Both the position numbers and the translations under genes were made by a program. The notes beneath the pieces were generated by a model. It had not been told where the DNA came from. It searched no databases and was given only the letters and a program-made list of their open reading frames with translations. A stretch of DNA of 64,000 nucleotides from Corynebacterium aquatimens (lineage in GTDB: Bacteria; Actinomycetota; Actinomycetes; Mycobacteriales; Mycobacteriaceae). The stretch spans positions 310,001 through 374,000 of the forward strand of contig NZ_CP046980.1 of NCBI RefSeq assembly GCF_030408395.1, written 5' to 3'. Below are positions 44,501-52,769 of the stretch, one piece after another (the stretch's first letter is position 1; each line of letters opens with the position of its first letter).

Positions 44501-45924
44501 CCACGGTGGAGAACACCACGACTGATCCGGACGGGAAGGTTGTTGTTGATCCGTCGAAGATCACGCCGGTGGATTCGAATGGTGAAGAGCAGCCGACGGG
44601 TGTGACGATTGTTAACCCGGATGCGGATACCAAGGTCACTGCGACCGATGGTGATGGCAAGCCGGTTGAGGTTCGGGTGACCGATCCGAATGCAGACGGT
44701 AAGTCTGAAGTTGTGGTGACTCCGGGTGAGGATGTGAAGGGTCCGATCACGATTGTGATTAAGGATCCGGATCTGAAGTCTCCTACGAACCCGAACGGTG
44801 AGGTTACTGCGGTTGTTCCGGTGAACCCGGCTGTTGTTGGTGAGAACACGAATGTTCCTGCTGATGGTAAGGAGCACCCTGTTGGTACGGTGACGAACCC
44901 GAAGGGTGGGGAGACCGGGAAGCTTGTTGATGGTAACGGCACTAAGATTCCGGGTTCGAAGGTTGAGATCGACGACCAGGGCAAGATTAAGGTGACGGTG
45001 CCTGCGGGTACTGATCCGAAGGATGCCACGGTTGTTGTCAATGACAAGGGCGGCAACAAGATCGGTGAGCTGCCGGTCAAGATCACCAAGCCGGAAACGG
45101 ACAAGACGGGCATCACGGTTAACCCGATTAAGCCCGGTGACACCGTGATTGAGGGTAAGGGTCCTGCTAATGGTTCGGTCACCGTTACCGTCACCGATAA
45201 GGACGGTAAGGAGAAGTTCAAGGAGACTAAGACTACAGACGGGAACGGAAACTGGAAGGTAACAGTTCCTGGCGGCGTTGCTGTCGGCGATACCGTCACG
45301 GTTGAGTCCAACGGGAACACTGAAACTATCAAGGTTGTTCGCGAGGGCCTGTCCAGCCAGCTTGAGGGCGCTACGAAGGATGGCGTCAGCAAGAAGGATA
45401 TGTGCGTCGGTTCCCTGATCGGGATGGGCGTCCCACTTGCGCTCCTGGTTCCGGTCGGTCTGGCACTTGCTGCTGGCCTGCCGGCTCTGCGACCGGTCAT
45501 TGACCAAGTCAGCTTCCAGATCCAGAGCGCTAACACCGCACTGCAGCAACAGCTGGGTATCTTCAACCCGGATATGGCTCGTGCGATTGCACAGGTCGAC
45601 CTCCAGCTGAAGGAAGCCCGTATCAGCCTTGGTCAGGTTGCATTCGGTCTTGCACTGTTGGCTGCTGGTCTTACCGCAGTCGGTGTTGTAGCAAGCAACT
45701 GCAGCCCGAACGAGAAGACTGGTTCTTCCGGCTTCGCGAAACTGAGCCCGAAGTCCACGAGGACCTCGACGACGAAGAAGACGACGGAAACCAAACCGTC
45801 TACTTCGAAGACGTCTACCTCGGCAACTACGACGAAGTCGACCACGGCCTCGACGTCAACGTCGACTGCGACGTCGACCACTCCCGCTGCTACCACTGCG
45901 CCGACGGCGACAGAGACGCAGTAG
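41578..45924 (+). CDS. Second giant surface protein, Rib-like repeats, double membrane segment and Thr/Ser/Lys-rich tail
   Basis: 1448 residues from ATG at 41578 (GGAAGGGA upstream); an upstream in-frame TTG is less likely. The signal peptide spans about residues 10-35. Residues 40-600 parallel the protein at 32456, including Cys44 (NLTCVDRG), YAFDLREGF, YPVRFGNGIVPRW and Cys544 (DTCGDLSD). Then come YPDG-like modules (RGFEYDDIQFTDDGRVVLP), Rib/alpha-like modules rich in DPDGK and NPDAD, two hydrophobic segments (GSLIGMGVPLALLVPVGLAL and VAFGLALLAAGLTAVGVVAS) and a tail of Thr, Ser and Lys. Third codon positions are mostly G or T, unlike all neighbours, pointing to foreign or recently copied DNA. 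Confidence 0.85.
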   Translation: MSKKVIRRRGTTVAAAALSVALVAPVVQPVVSVAREPEGVNLTCVDRGQPFTPWDAKFTPDTAQWVSGAARTAEKRDAIEVGYINSSTDFTNAKSTISGWVHLAGTGTVTNGTGEAVAEGTPVYMQWRSATGAISPVYVTYTHNNVGGAQASPGTYAFDLREGFFDSNGQYHVYEAYNDQFYRVWTEPGVNGDPQNGGTGSIIYPVRFGNGIVPRWANSMGAGRATGQFQLVGVNVQRVDIKMGELPIDPVTGVNYMRAGGKNGPLVETPAGTQPKFGGNFVSGRVWREGGRGADSINLITGPAYATGSNHGDSALEGYKVYLTTLTEEGRAQITNIQDGATETDKVRAVRDALKANPEYLEKTYVGTTDAQGNYAIHVDVPAYAKNFDDYTQNVYMWVEDPHGVIVQAHTRFARPVFTNAAGPSNWSPIPTPAALSGLKYANNFAVTGYPQDSNLNMYVKDYDETLHQAKRGATAELVIDGALPPVETRVVWVKTGERDANGKTVATSQVVNPDGSQKMSSGTRPRAITDPYHSEAGTKLDTCGDLSDTAKFGLKVPDTAEDGDIYTAMLFVGDEVRAADSFAVSAGESARYDVTYDRVSKADAPNPGDNGKQTADSTVGGVDVKVGNVVSGKPKVTDDQNPGTTTDQLPDGAKLGPVSAQRGTSLDRWKENFRNDRGFEYDDIQFTDDGRVVLPAVPYGKQDEILKLPVVVTYQDGTKDLLEIEVETEEKLANKLQPRYDEKRVHKGDDNVAIEAPKFFDADGKPVAAKPVAKFELNPGSRRDRQLPDGWNARDITVDPNTGAITITKVPAGAKPGLNQIPVLVTYYQDEAAKAAGTEDSHEIAYVPVYILGTADDFEPRFGDVRKEKGQDFSSEAPTFHDPATGEVKDLPADAKPKFELKTNDGQDFNIAPGNDELRDKWNLKIDPATGVVTGTIPDDAEVVNGIHPIPVKVTYADGTVDDVFFNLFVGKPTTVENTTTDPDGKVVVDPSKITPVDSNGEEQPTGVTIVNPDADTKVTATDGDGKPVEVRVTDPNADGKSEVVVTPGEDVKGPITIVIKDPDLKSPTNPNGEVTAVVPVNPAVVGENTNVPADGKEHPVGTVTNPKGGETGKLVDGNGTKIPGSKVEIDDQGKIKVTVPAGTDPKDATVVVNDKGGNKIGELPVKITKPETDKTGITVNPIKPGDTVIEGKGPANGSVTVTVTDKDGKEKFKETKTTDGNGNWKVTVPGGVAVGDTVTVESNGNTETIKVVREGLSSQLEGATKDGVSKKDMCVGSLIGMGVPLALLVPVGLALAAGLPALRPVIDQVSFQIQSANTALQQQLGIFNPDMARAIAQVDLQLKEARISLGQVAFGLALLAAGLTAVGVVASNCSPNEKTGSSGFAKLSPKSTRTSTTKKTTETKPSTSKTSTSATTTKSTTASTSTSTATSTTPAATTAPTATETQ

Positions 45925-46002
45925 CTAGAACGGTAAGCTATGGATCCTGCACTACCAGCCGCAAGGCTGGGGTGGGGGCCTAGCTAAGGTTTCGACATGA
46001 GA

Positions 46003-46032
46003 AACGCCCGCTGAGGTTCAGCGGGCGTTTTT
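46003..46032 (+). terminator. Rho-independent terminator after the second giant surface gene
   Basis: AACGCCCGCTGA (46003-46014) pairs perfectly with TCAGCGGGCGTT (46018-46029), three-base loop, then TTT. It is 78 bases after the stop codon. Confidence 0.92.
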
Positions 46033-46033
46033 C

Positions 46034-47308
46034 GTGGGTTAATAGACAAAAAGCATGTCTGGTCGGCGTGTCGTCGGATGGGCACGCTTTTTGTTGTTTG
46101 AGGGGTCCTGTTCTGATTCCTACTGAGTGTTCGTAGTCGGTTGGGATAGCGTTGTCGTAGACCGCTGGTCGGCCTGTTTGATGGTCGGATTCGTTTCGGT
46201 CTTTAGGGACGAGATCGGGAACTTTGGCGAGTTGATTTTGTCCGAACCTGCACTGCCTGGCGATCTGTAATGGGTCGTCAGGCAGTTGCGTTTTCAAGTG
46301 CAGGTACCATTCGAGCACTTTGCGTTGTCGCTCTCCTGATCTGCCGCGGTGGGCGTCAGCGATGCGTTTGAGTTGGGCGTTGATCCCGCCTTCAAGACTG
46401 TTGGTGGTTGCTGCCTACCGGTCTGGTTCGAGTGCGTCCGGCGGGGTTGGAGGAAGGTGAACAGCCGGTAGTTGCGTCAAAGGTGCACAAGCGAGTTGTA
46501 AGCCTTACGCACACGGATTTGGGTCCATTCCGATTGGCGGTTGAGGGTGCTGCGCTCTTTAGTCGGGAATGTTATCTCGTTGAGGAAGGCCTTGTAGACC
46601 ACTGCGAAGTCGTGTAGACGCAGCGTCGATTCCCGGGCTTGGTCCAAGGTGGTGATCGTGGTCAGTTTCAGCGCTAGTGCATAGATGGCCTTGCCGGCAT
46701 CGGTGCGGGGGGCGTGTTGTGGTGTAGCGGCGGTCAACGCGTTGGGCATGGACGAGGCAGCGCTGGATCTGCGTGTTGGGTCAGCAGGCTTTGATCGCCG
46801 ATAAGGCGTCTTGGCCGCCGTCGAGAACGACGCATAACGGTGCGGCGATGCCGCTTTGTAGTTGGGTGTAGGCGTGGGCTGATTCGCTTTTAGCCCAGTG
46901 TCAGGCGATGACGTGGTCGCGGCTTGCGGCAACCAGCAGGTAGCCGGCGTCGGTGTAGGTGCCGTCGATGAAAATCTGGTCGTAGACCCGGTCTGGGTCT
47001 GGGGTGTTGGGAACATCGATGAGCCAAAACGTGGCGAACCGGCGGTCGAGTGTGGGGCGGGGGTCGTTCAAGGTGCCGACTACATCGTTAAGTGACGCTG
47101 TGCCAGTGACGTAGGCGTGAAAGGCTGTGAAGTCCCGTGCTTGGGTTTGGTCGGTGCGGTGGCGTATGAAGGTGGCTCCGCAGTCTTTGCAGCGCCACCT
47201 AGTGGAGCCTTTGGGGGTGGGACCGTTTTTCTTTGTTTCCCCATGAAATGAGGGGCATCGTGGTCTGTTTGGTGTCACCGGAGAAGCCCACCAACACCCA
47301 GCAAGCAC
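46034..47308 (-). mobile_element. Decayed IS1249-like insertion sequence (transposase pseudogene)
   Basis: Read on the minus strand, the N-terminal part (from 47308) shows the zinc-ribbon remnant KKNGPTPKGSTRWRCKDCG and then FIDGTYTDAGYLLVAASRDH, which ends at a TGA (46901-46903) where the family has Trp. Further parts lie in other frames: DAGKAIYALALKLTTITTLD (ends 46477) and MLEWYLHLKTQLPDDPL with GRPAVYDNAIPTDY (46318 to about 46060). So there are at least one nonsense change and two frame changes. The first Cys of the zinc pair is also altered. Terminal inverted repeats could not be identified. It marks the right end of the surface island. Confidence 0.85.
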
Positions 47309-47455
47309 ATGGAGGTACCATTCCGGTGGATTGAACGAAAAACGAGCCCGAATAAACCGAAAACCCTATTCAAGCCCGATTTATGCAGCCTGATCAGCAG
47401 ATATACCGAAGATTAGACACACATTGTGTCATCCACCCCTTTTTCGTAGATGTAG

Positions 47456-48850
47456 TTAAATCTCATACTCCGGGTGGGACGCACGCACCATGTCGTCCCA
47501 TTCGACGATCTTCTTGCGCTCGCGGCCCTCGGCCTCGCCGGCTGCCTTTTCAGCGGCATCCAGGTTGTGCCAGCCTTCCCAAGTAGTGACTTTGAGGCCC
47601 TTTTCTTCAGTGAAGAACTTAAACGCCTCCTCGCTTGTCCGTTTTGGTGCGGGGGTGAGTTTGCCGGCGTGGAAGTCGTCGATAAGCATGCTCGTGGTGT
47701 CTTTTGCATCGGACTTCGTGTTGCCGATGAGGCCGATGGGGCCGCGCTTAATCCAGCCAGTGGCGTAGAGGCCTGGGACGATCTCGCCGTTGGGTTCGGT
47801 GAGCACGTGGCCTTCGTCATTAGGGATGACGGCGTTGAGATCGTCGAAGGGAACGTCCTTGATCGCGTCGGATCGGTAGCCCACTGCGCGGTAAACTGCC
47901 TGGACATCCCAGGTCTTCGTTTCACCCGTGGTGGTAACGCCGCCGTTGCCGTCGAGCTGGGTGCGCTCAGTGACGAAGCCGGTGACGTTGCCGTTGTCGT
48001 CGCCAAGAATTTCTACCGGAGATTCGAAGAAGTGGATGAAGAGCTTGTGCGGTGCGCCCTTGGGGTCGCGCATTGCGTAGCCTTCGAGCGTCTGGCAGAC
48101 GAGGTCAACAGCCTTCGCGTCGCGGCGTGCTTGCTCCGAAGCTTCGTCATAATCAATGTCTTCTGGATCCACGATGACCTCAATGGTGGGGGAGTGATCC
48201 AGCTCTTTGAGCTCCAGCGGGGTGAACTTTGCCTGCGCTGGGCCCCGGCGGCCGAAGACGTGAATCTCTTTTGCCGCGCTTTGGTTGAGGTTGCTGTACA
48301 CGTTGTCCGGGATCTCCGTGACGTGGAGCTCATCCGCGGTCTTTGCCAGGACGCGGGCGATATCGAGAGCGACGTTCCCGACGCCGACGATGGCGATCTT
48401 TTCGGCAGTGAGATCCCAGTCGCGCTCAAAATCCGGGTTACCGTCGTAGAAACCGACGAACTCGGCGGCGCCGTAGTGGCCCTTGAGATCCGCTCCTGGG
48501 ACGTTAAGGTCCTTGTCCGCTACTGCACCCGTGGCGAAGATAATTGCGTCGTAATACTCGCGGAGCTCTTCTACCGTCACGTCCTTGCCTACCTCAACAT
48601 TGGCCAGCAAGCGGATCTGCGGCTTGTCCAGCACGGAGTGCAAGGATTTAATGATGCCTTTAATACGGGGGTGATCCGGGGCCACGCCGTAGCGGATGAG
48701 ACCGAACGGTGCTGGCATGCGCTCAATAAGGTCAATACTTACGTCTACACCGGACTTGATCAGCAAATCCGATGCGTAGATGCCAGCCGGGCCAGACCCG
48801 ACCACGGCAACGCGGAGTGGCGTAGTAGCAGAAGAGGCGGTTTCAGTCAT
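47456..48850 (-). CDS. fprA: Ferredoxin/flavodoxin--NADP reductase
   Basis: 464 residues, an adrenodoxin-reductase-type enzyme. FAD motif VVGSGPAGIYASDLL at the N-terminus, NADP motif VGVGNVALDIARVLA near residue 150 and the C-terminal GWIKRGPIGLIGNTKSDA are conserved. It passes electrons between NADPH and ferredoxin, for example for P450 or iron-sulfur chemistry. It is divergent from pta, as in other corynebacteria (recalled gene order). Confidence 0.95.
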   Translation of the reverse strand: MTETASSATTPLRVAVVGSGPAGIYASDLLIKSGVDVSIDLIERMPAPFGLIRYGVAPDHPRIKGIIKSLHSVLDKPQIRLLANVEVGKDVTVEELREYYDAIIFATGAVADKDLNVPGADLKGHYGAAEFVGFYDGNPDFERDWDLTAEKIAIVGVGNVALDIARVLAKTADELHVTEIPDNVYSNLNQSAAKEIHVFGRRGPAQAKFTPLELKELDHSPTIEVIVDPEDIDYDEASEQARRDAKAVDLVCQTLEGYAMRDPKGAPHKLFIHFFESPVEILGDDNGNVTGFVTERTQLDGNGGVTTTGETKTWDVQAVYRAVGYRSDAIKDVPFDDLNAVIPNDEGHVLTEPNGEIVPGLYATGWIKRGPIGLIGNTKSDAKDTTSMLIDDFHAGKLTPAPKRTSEEAFKFFTEEKGLKVTTWEGWHNLDAAEKAAGEAEGRERKKIVEWDDMVRASHPEYEI

Positions 48851-48981
48851 GCGGTGGATTATAAGCTCCCAGGAAACCGTGGTTGAAGCTACACTGGGGC
48901 GCGCTAAGGCCTATACGGCTTTGTCAATTCGTGAATAACACCTACACGCTGCACATCTCACACCCGAAAGGCTGGTGGCAC

Positions 48982-50370
48982 ATGTCTGAAATTAATTCCG
49001 GCAATGCTTCAGGATCTAAGTCCGTACTTCTTACTCTGGCGAACCGCAACTTTGACGGTATCGATTTGGAGGCACTCGCATCGTCTGCGGGTCTGCGTCT
49101 GGTGGATCTGTCCACGCTGTCTACTGATGTAGCGGAACTCGTTGGTGCTGACCTGCTGGGCGAGGGTGACGCTCTGATCGCCGGCCGCGGCAACATTAGC
49201 TTTGATGCGACCGTCGCTGCGTCGCTAGGCGTTCCGGTGCTTTTGCTTGCGGACGACGCTGCGCGCGGTGAATTGGTGTCGCGTCGCGTGACTGAACTGG
49301 GTGGCGTTCTTGCGGACACCGTGACGTCTGTGGACGCTTCCGTGCTGGAGTCTGCTGCTGGCGTCGAAGCACACCAGGTGCAGAGCCCCGAGGTCTTTGA
49401 GAACTGGCTGATTGGCCGTGCGAAGGCAGACAAGAAGCACATCGTTCTTCCCGAAGGCGAGGATGACCGCATTCTTGAGGCAGCTCACCAGCTGCTCAAG
49501 CAGGACGTTGTGGATCTGACCATCCTGGGTGACCCGCAGGACATCGAGGCGCGTGCTTCGAAGAACGGCTGGGACCTGTCCAAGGCTGAGATCGTGGACT
49601 TCGAGCACTCTGATCTCGGTGACTCCTTTGCTGAGGAATTCGCAGAGATGCGAAAGAAGAAGGGCATGACCGTGCCCGAGGCGCGCGAGATCATGAAGGA
49701 CATCTCCTACTTCGCCACCATGATGGTGCACCGCGGAATGGCCGACGGCATGGTCTCCGGTGCAGCGCACACCACCGCGCACACGATTAAGCCTTCCTTC
49801 CAGATCATCAAGACCTCCCCGGGTTCTACCGTGGTCTCCTCGATCTTCCTCATGGTCATGCGCGGCCGCCTGTGGGCATTCGGTGACTGCGCCGTGAACC
49901 TGAACCCGACCGCTGCGCAGCTCGGTGAGATCGCCGTAACGTCTGCAAAGACCGCTGCACAGTTTGGTATCGACCCGAAGGTTGCAATCCTGTCCTACTC
50001 CACCGGTACCTCCGGCACCGGCCCGGACGTTGACCGTGCAACCGCCGCTGTGGGCAAGGCTCGTGAGATTGATCCTGAGCTGCTGGTGGACGGCCCGCTG
50101 CAGTTCGACGCGGCGTGCGACCCGGGCGTCGGTAAGTCCAAAGCTCCGGACTCCCCGGTTGCCGGCGAGGCAAACGTGTACATCTTCCCTGACCTTGAGG
50201 CTGGTAACGCTGGCTACAAGATCGCGCAGCGCACCGGTAACGCGCTTGCCGTTGGTCCGATCCTGCAGGGTCTGAACAAGCCGGTCAACGACCTGTCCCG
50301 CGGCGCGACCGTTCCGGACATTGTTAACACCGTGGCCATCACCGCTATCCAGGCACAGGGAGAAAATTAA
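48982..50370 (+). CDS. pta: Phosphate acetyltransferase
   Basis: 462 residues from ATG at 48982. An N-terminal part related to the DRTGG/BioD-like domain is followed by the catalytic PTA domain, with HIVLPEGEDDRILEAA and the C-terminal segment PLQFDAACDPGVG. It converts acetyl-CoA and phosphate to acetyl phosphate. ackA follows directly (TAAATG). TGGGGC at 48895-48900 fits the RamA pattern (T, four G, C) known to activate pta-ack in C. glutamicum, but such short sites are common. Confidence 0.96.
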   Translation: MSEINSGNASGSKSVLLTLANRNFDGIDLEALASSAGLRLVDLSTLSTDVAELVGADLLGEGDALIAGRGNISFDATVAASLGVPVLLLADDAARGELVSRRVTELGGVLADTVTSVDASVLESAAGVEAHQVQSPEVFENWLIGRAKADKKHIVLPEGEDDRILEAAHQLLKQDVVDLTILGDPQDIEARASKNGWDLSKAEIVDFEHSDLGDSFAEEFAEMRKKKGMTVPEAREIMKDISYFATMMVHRGMADGMVSGAAHTTAHTIKPSFQIIKTSPGSTVVSSIFLMVMRGRLWAFGDCAVNLNPTAAQLGEIAVTSAKTAAQFGIDPKVAILSYSTGTSGTGPDVDRATAAVGKAREIDPELLVDGPLQFDAACDPGVGKSKAPDSPVAGEANVYIFPDLEAGNAGYKIAQRTGNALAVGPILQGLNKPVNDLSRGATVPDIVNTVAITAIQAQGEN

Positions 50371-51573
50371 ATGTCACTTGTCCTAGTTTTTAACTCCGGC
50401 TCCTCTTCGGTCAAGTTCCAGTACGTTGACCCGGAATCCACCGCCACCGACACCCCGATCGTCAGCGGCCTGGTGGAGCAGATCGGTGAGCCCAAGGGAC
50501 GCATCACCATCAAGTCCGAGGGTGAGGAGTACGTCAAGGAACTTGAGCTGCACGACCACCACGACGGCATGACCGCCGCCGTTGCATTCATGCACGAAAC
50601 CGGCCTGGACAAGCACCGTAAAGACGCTGTCGCCGTTGGTCACCGCGTTGTGCACGGCGGCCGTACCTTCTCCGCTCCGGCGCTGGTGGACCACGAAACT
50701 ATTCAGAAGATCGGAGCACTGACGCCGCTGGCGCCTCTGCACAACCCGGCTAACATTTCCGGTATCAAGGTCGCGCAGGTGCTCCTGCCGCACCTGCCGC
50801 ACGTTGCCGTGTTTGACACCGGTTTCTTCAACCACCTGCCCGAAGCCGCGGCAACGTACGCGATTGACAAGAACGTCGCGGCTGAGCACAACATTCGTCG
50901 CTATGGCTTCCACGGAACGTCGCACGAGTTCGTTTCCGGTCTTGTGCCGGAACTCATCGGCCGTGCACCGGAAGAGACCAACCAAGTTGTGCTGCACCTG
51001 GGTAACGGTGCGTCTGCTTCCGCGATCCGTGCGGGCAAGCCGATTGACACCTCCATGGGCCTGACCCCGCTGGCTGGTCTTGTCATGGGTACCCGTTCCG
51101 GTGACGTTGACCCGGGCGTGCTGTTGTACCTGCTCCGCAACGGCATGGATGTCGATGAGCTGGATACGCTGCTCAACCGTCGCTCGGGCCTGAAGGGCCT
51201 GTCCGGTGTGAATGACTTCCGTGACGTTCACCGCCTGATTGACATGGGCAACGACAACGCCAAGCTGGCACTCGAGGTTTACCTCACCCAGCTGCGCCGC
51301 ATCATCGGTGGATACATGATCGAGCTGGGCCGCGTTGACGCCATCACCTTCACCGCCGGTGTCGGTGAGAATGACGCGATCGTTCGCGCCCGCGCCATGG
51401 AGAACCTTGACTTCTACGGCATCAAGATCGATGACCTGAAGAACGAGGAACGCTCCCGCGAAGCACGAGTGATCTCCACCGAGGACTCCACAATCAAGGT
51501 CCTTGTTGTTCCTACTAACGAGGAGCTGGCGATTGCCCAAAAGGCCGCCGCTGTTGCGCAGCAGCAGGGTTAA
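50371..51573 (+). CDS. ackA: Acetate kinase
   Basis: 400 residues, an ASKHA-fold kinase. Motifs: [13 protein letters not shown] at the N-terminus, [29 protein letters not shown], and [14 protein letters not shown] near the C-terminus. It makes acetate and ATP from acetyl phosphate, or the reverse during growth on acetate. It starts on the base after the pta stop codon, so the two are translationally coupled. Confidence 0.97.
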   Translation: MSLVLVFNSGSSSVKFQYVDPESTATDTPIVSGLVEQIGEPKGRITIKSEGEEYVKELELHDHHDGMTAAVAFMHETGLDKHRKDAVAVGHRVVHGGRTFSAPALVDHETIQKIGALTPLAPLHNPANISGIKVAQVLLPHLPHVAVFDTGFFNHLPEAAATYAIDKNVAAEHNIRRYGFHGTSHEFVSGLVPELIGRAPEETNQVVLHLGNGASASAIRAGKPIDTSMGLTPLAGLVMGTRSGDVDPGVLLYLLRNGMDVDELDTLLNRRSGLKGLSGVNDFRDVHRLIDMGNDNAKLALEVYLTQLRRIIGGYMIELGRVDAITFTAGVGENDAIVRARAMENLDFYGIKIDDLKNEERSREARVISTEDSTIKVLVVPTNEELAIAQKAAAVAQQQG

Positions 51574-51589
51574 GTACCAGCCCTATCCG

Positions 51590-51627
51590 AACCCGGAAGC
51601 AGTTCAGTTAGCTGCTTCCGGGTTTTT
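51590..51627 (+). terminator. Terminator after ackA
   Basis: AACCCGGAAGCAG (51590-51602) pairs perfectly with CTGCTTCCGGGTT (51612-51624), followed by TTTC. It insulates the acetate operon from the toxin-antitoxin pair downstream. Confidence 0.92.
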
Positions 51628-51708
51628 CTGACTTCCGTAATTGCAGATATAAGTGAAAACAGGTAGTCTGGGATCCATTCAAGCGCATCCGTAGTAAGGG
51701 GAACAACG

Positions 51709-52164
51709 ATGAGTTTGGCAGTACAAAGGACGGGTTCCGTGTTTTTGGACGAAGCGGTATCCGCAGCCATGCGTGAAATGGACGTACCTGACGGAGGACG
51801 CCTTGTGGCAAAAGATGCTCACGGGAACGAGACTGCACTCCCATCCGCAGTGAGCGATGTCTTGTTGCAAGTCCTCCGCAGCTTCGCGGAAGGCGGGCGC
51901 GTAGTTGTTTCCCAGATCCCGAATGAACTAACCAGTCACATGGCAGCGGACCTCTTGGGTGTTTCGCGCCCCACCCTGATGAAATGGGCCAAGGAAGGTC
52001 ACATCCCGAGCTTTAAAGTGGGCACCCACAGTCGTTTCCACCTCCATGAGGTTCTGGAATTTGATCGCGTACGACGGGAAAAGCAAGGTGCCGCGTTCGA
52101 TGAATTACGCGAATTCGACTACCAAAACTTCGGTCCGATCAACGAACAGCGTTCGACGGAATAG
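51709..52164 (+). CDS. Excisionase-type helix-turn-helix protein, probable antitoxin
   Basis: 151 residues. The N-terminal 75 residues form an acidic, unrecognised part; a MerR/excisionase-like helix-turn-helix (MAADLLGVSRPTLMKWAKEG) follows with HIPSFKVGTHSRFHLHEVLE, and a charged C-terminal helix ends it. It is 23 bases ahead of a PIN-domain gene on the same strand, the standard order antitoxin then toxin. AAGGGGAACAACG precedes the ATG. It should both bind its own promoter and neutralise the toxin; this is inferred from family pairing. Confidence 0.8.
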   Translation: MSLAVQRTGSVFLDEAVSAAMREMDVPDGGRLVAKDAHGNETALPSAVSDVLLQVLRSFAEGGRVVVSQIPNELTSHMAADLLGVSRPTLMKWAKEGHIPSFKVGTHSRFHLHEVLEFDRVRREKQGAAFDELREFDYQNFGPINEQRSTE

Positions 52165-52187
52165 ATGACGCTTCGGGGGGGAAGGTA

Positions 52188-52754
52188 GTGAAAGTCTTAG
52201 TTGATGCAAGCGTCTTAGTAAGTCGAACGCTGCAAGACTGGCTGTTCCACTTGCACCGCTGCAACTATGGTAGGTTCAGTCTCATCTGGACTCTTGACAT
52301 ACAAGCAGAAGCGATTCGGGCGCTACGCAAGAGGAATCCCCTTTGGTCGGGGACAGCGATTACTCGGCGGTTCGAGAAAATGACTGAAATCATGGATGAA
52401 ACGGTCAGTTTCGAAACTGGCGATTACAGGTTCTCCGGTCAGGACAGGGGAGATTACCATGTACACGCAGCTGCGCTATTCAGTAATGCCACTCATCTGC
52501 TGACCACGAACCGAGCGAGTGACTTCACCGGCACAGCTGAGTGGGAACCGTACGAAATCATTAGTCCGGACGAGTTCTTCATATTGCTAGCCGAGCTTGA
52601 TGCGCGGGCTTTTTCCCAGGCAGTCGCCGGTCAGTTTGAGTACCACGAGATTCAAGGAAGAACGGTGGGGTCAATGGTTGACGCACTTAAACTTGCTGGA
52701 TGTGACACCTTTGCGGAACGAGTACGCCGCGAGCTTACTGGCATATCCGAATAG
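52188..52754 (+). CDS. PIN-domain protein, probable RNase toxin
   Basis: 188 residues from GTG at 52188, with GGGGGGAAGG upstream. The PIN fold shows the first acidic residue in MKVLVDASVL (Asp6), a central acidic cluster DRGDYHVHAAAL and the LLTTNRASDF strand. PIN toxins cleave tRNA, rRNA or mRNA with Mg. A C-terminal extension of about 50 residues past the usual VapC length may bind the antitoxin. The pair sits between ackA and pknG, which are adjacent in C. glutamicum as I recall. Confidence 0.8.
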   Translation: MKVLVDASVLVSRTLQDWLFHLHRCNYGRFSLIWTLDIQAEAIRALRKRNPLWSGTAITRRFEKMTEIMDETVSFETGDYRFSGQDRGDYHVHAAALFSNATHLLTTNRASDFTGTAEWEPYEIISPDEFFILLAELDARAFSQAVAGQFEYHEIQGRTVGSMVDALKLAGCDTFAERVRRELTGISE

Positions 52755-52769
52755 CGAATCGGGTGGGAC

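Noticed and set aside
43216..45549. 777-codon open frame on the minus strand
   Set aside because: It lies fully inside the second giant surface gene and results from its G/T third-position bias. The peptide is Arg/Leu/Ile-rich without any domain.
47474..48886. 470-codon plus-strand frame over fprA
   Set aside because: Antisense shadow of a clearly real gene on the other strand.
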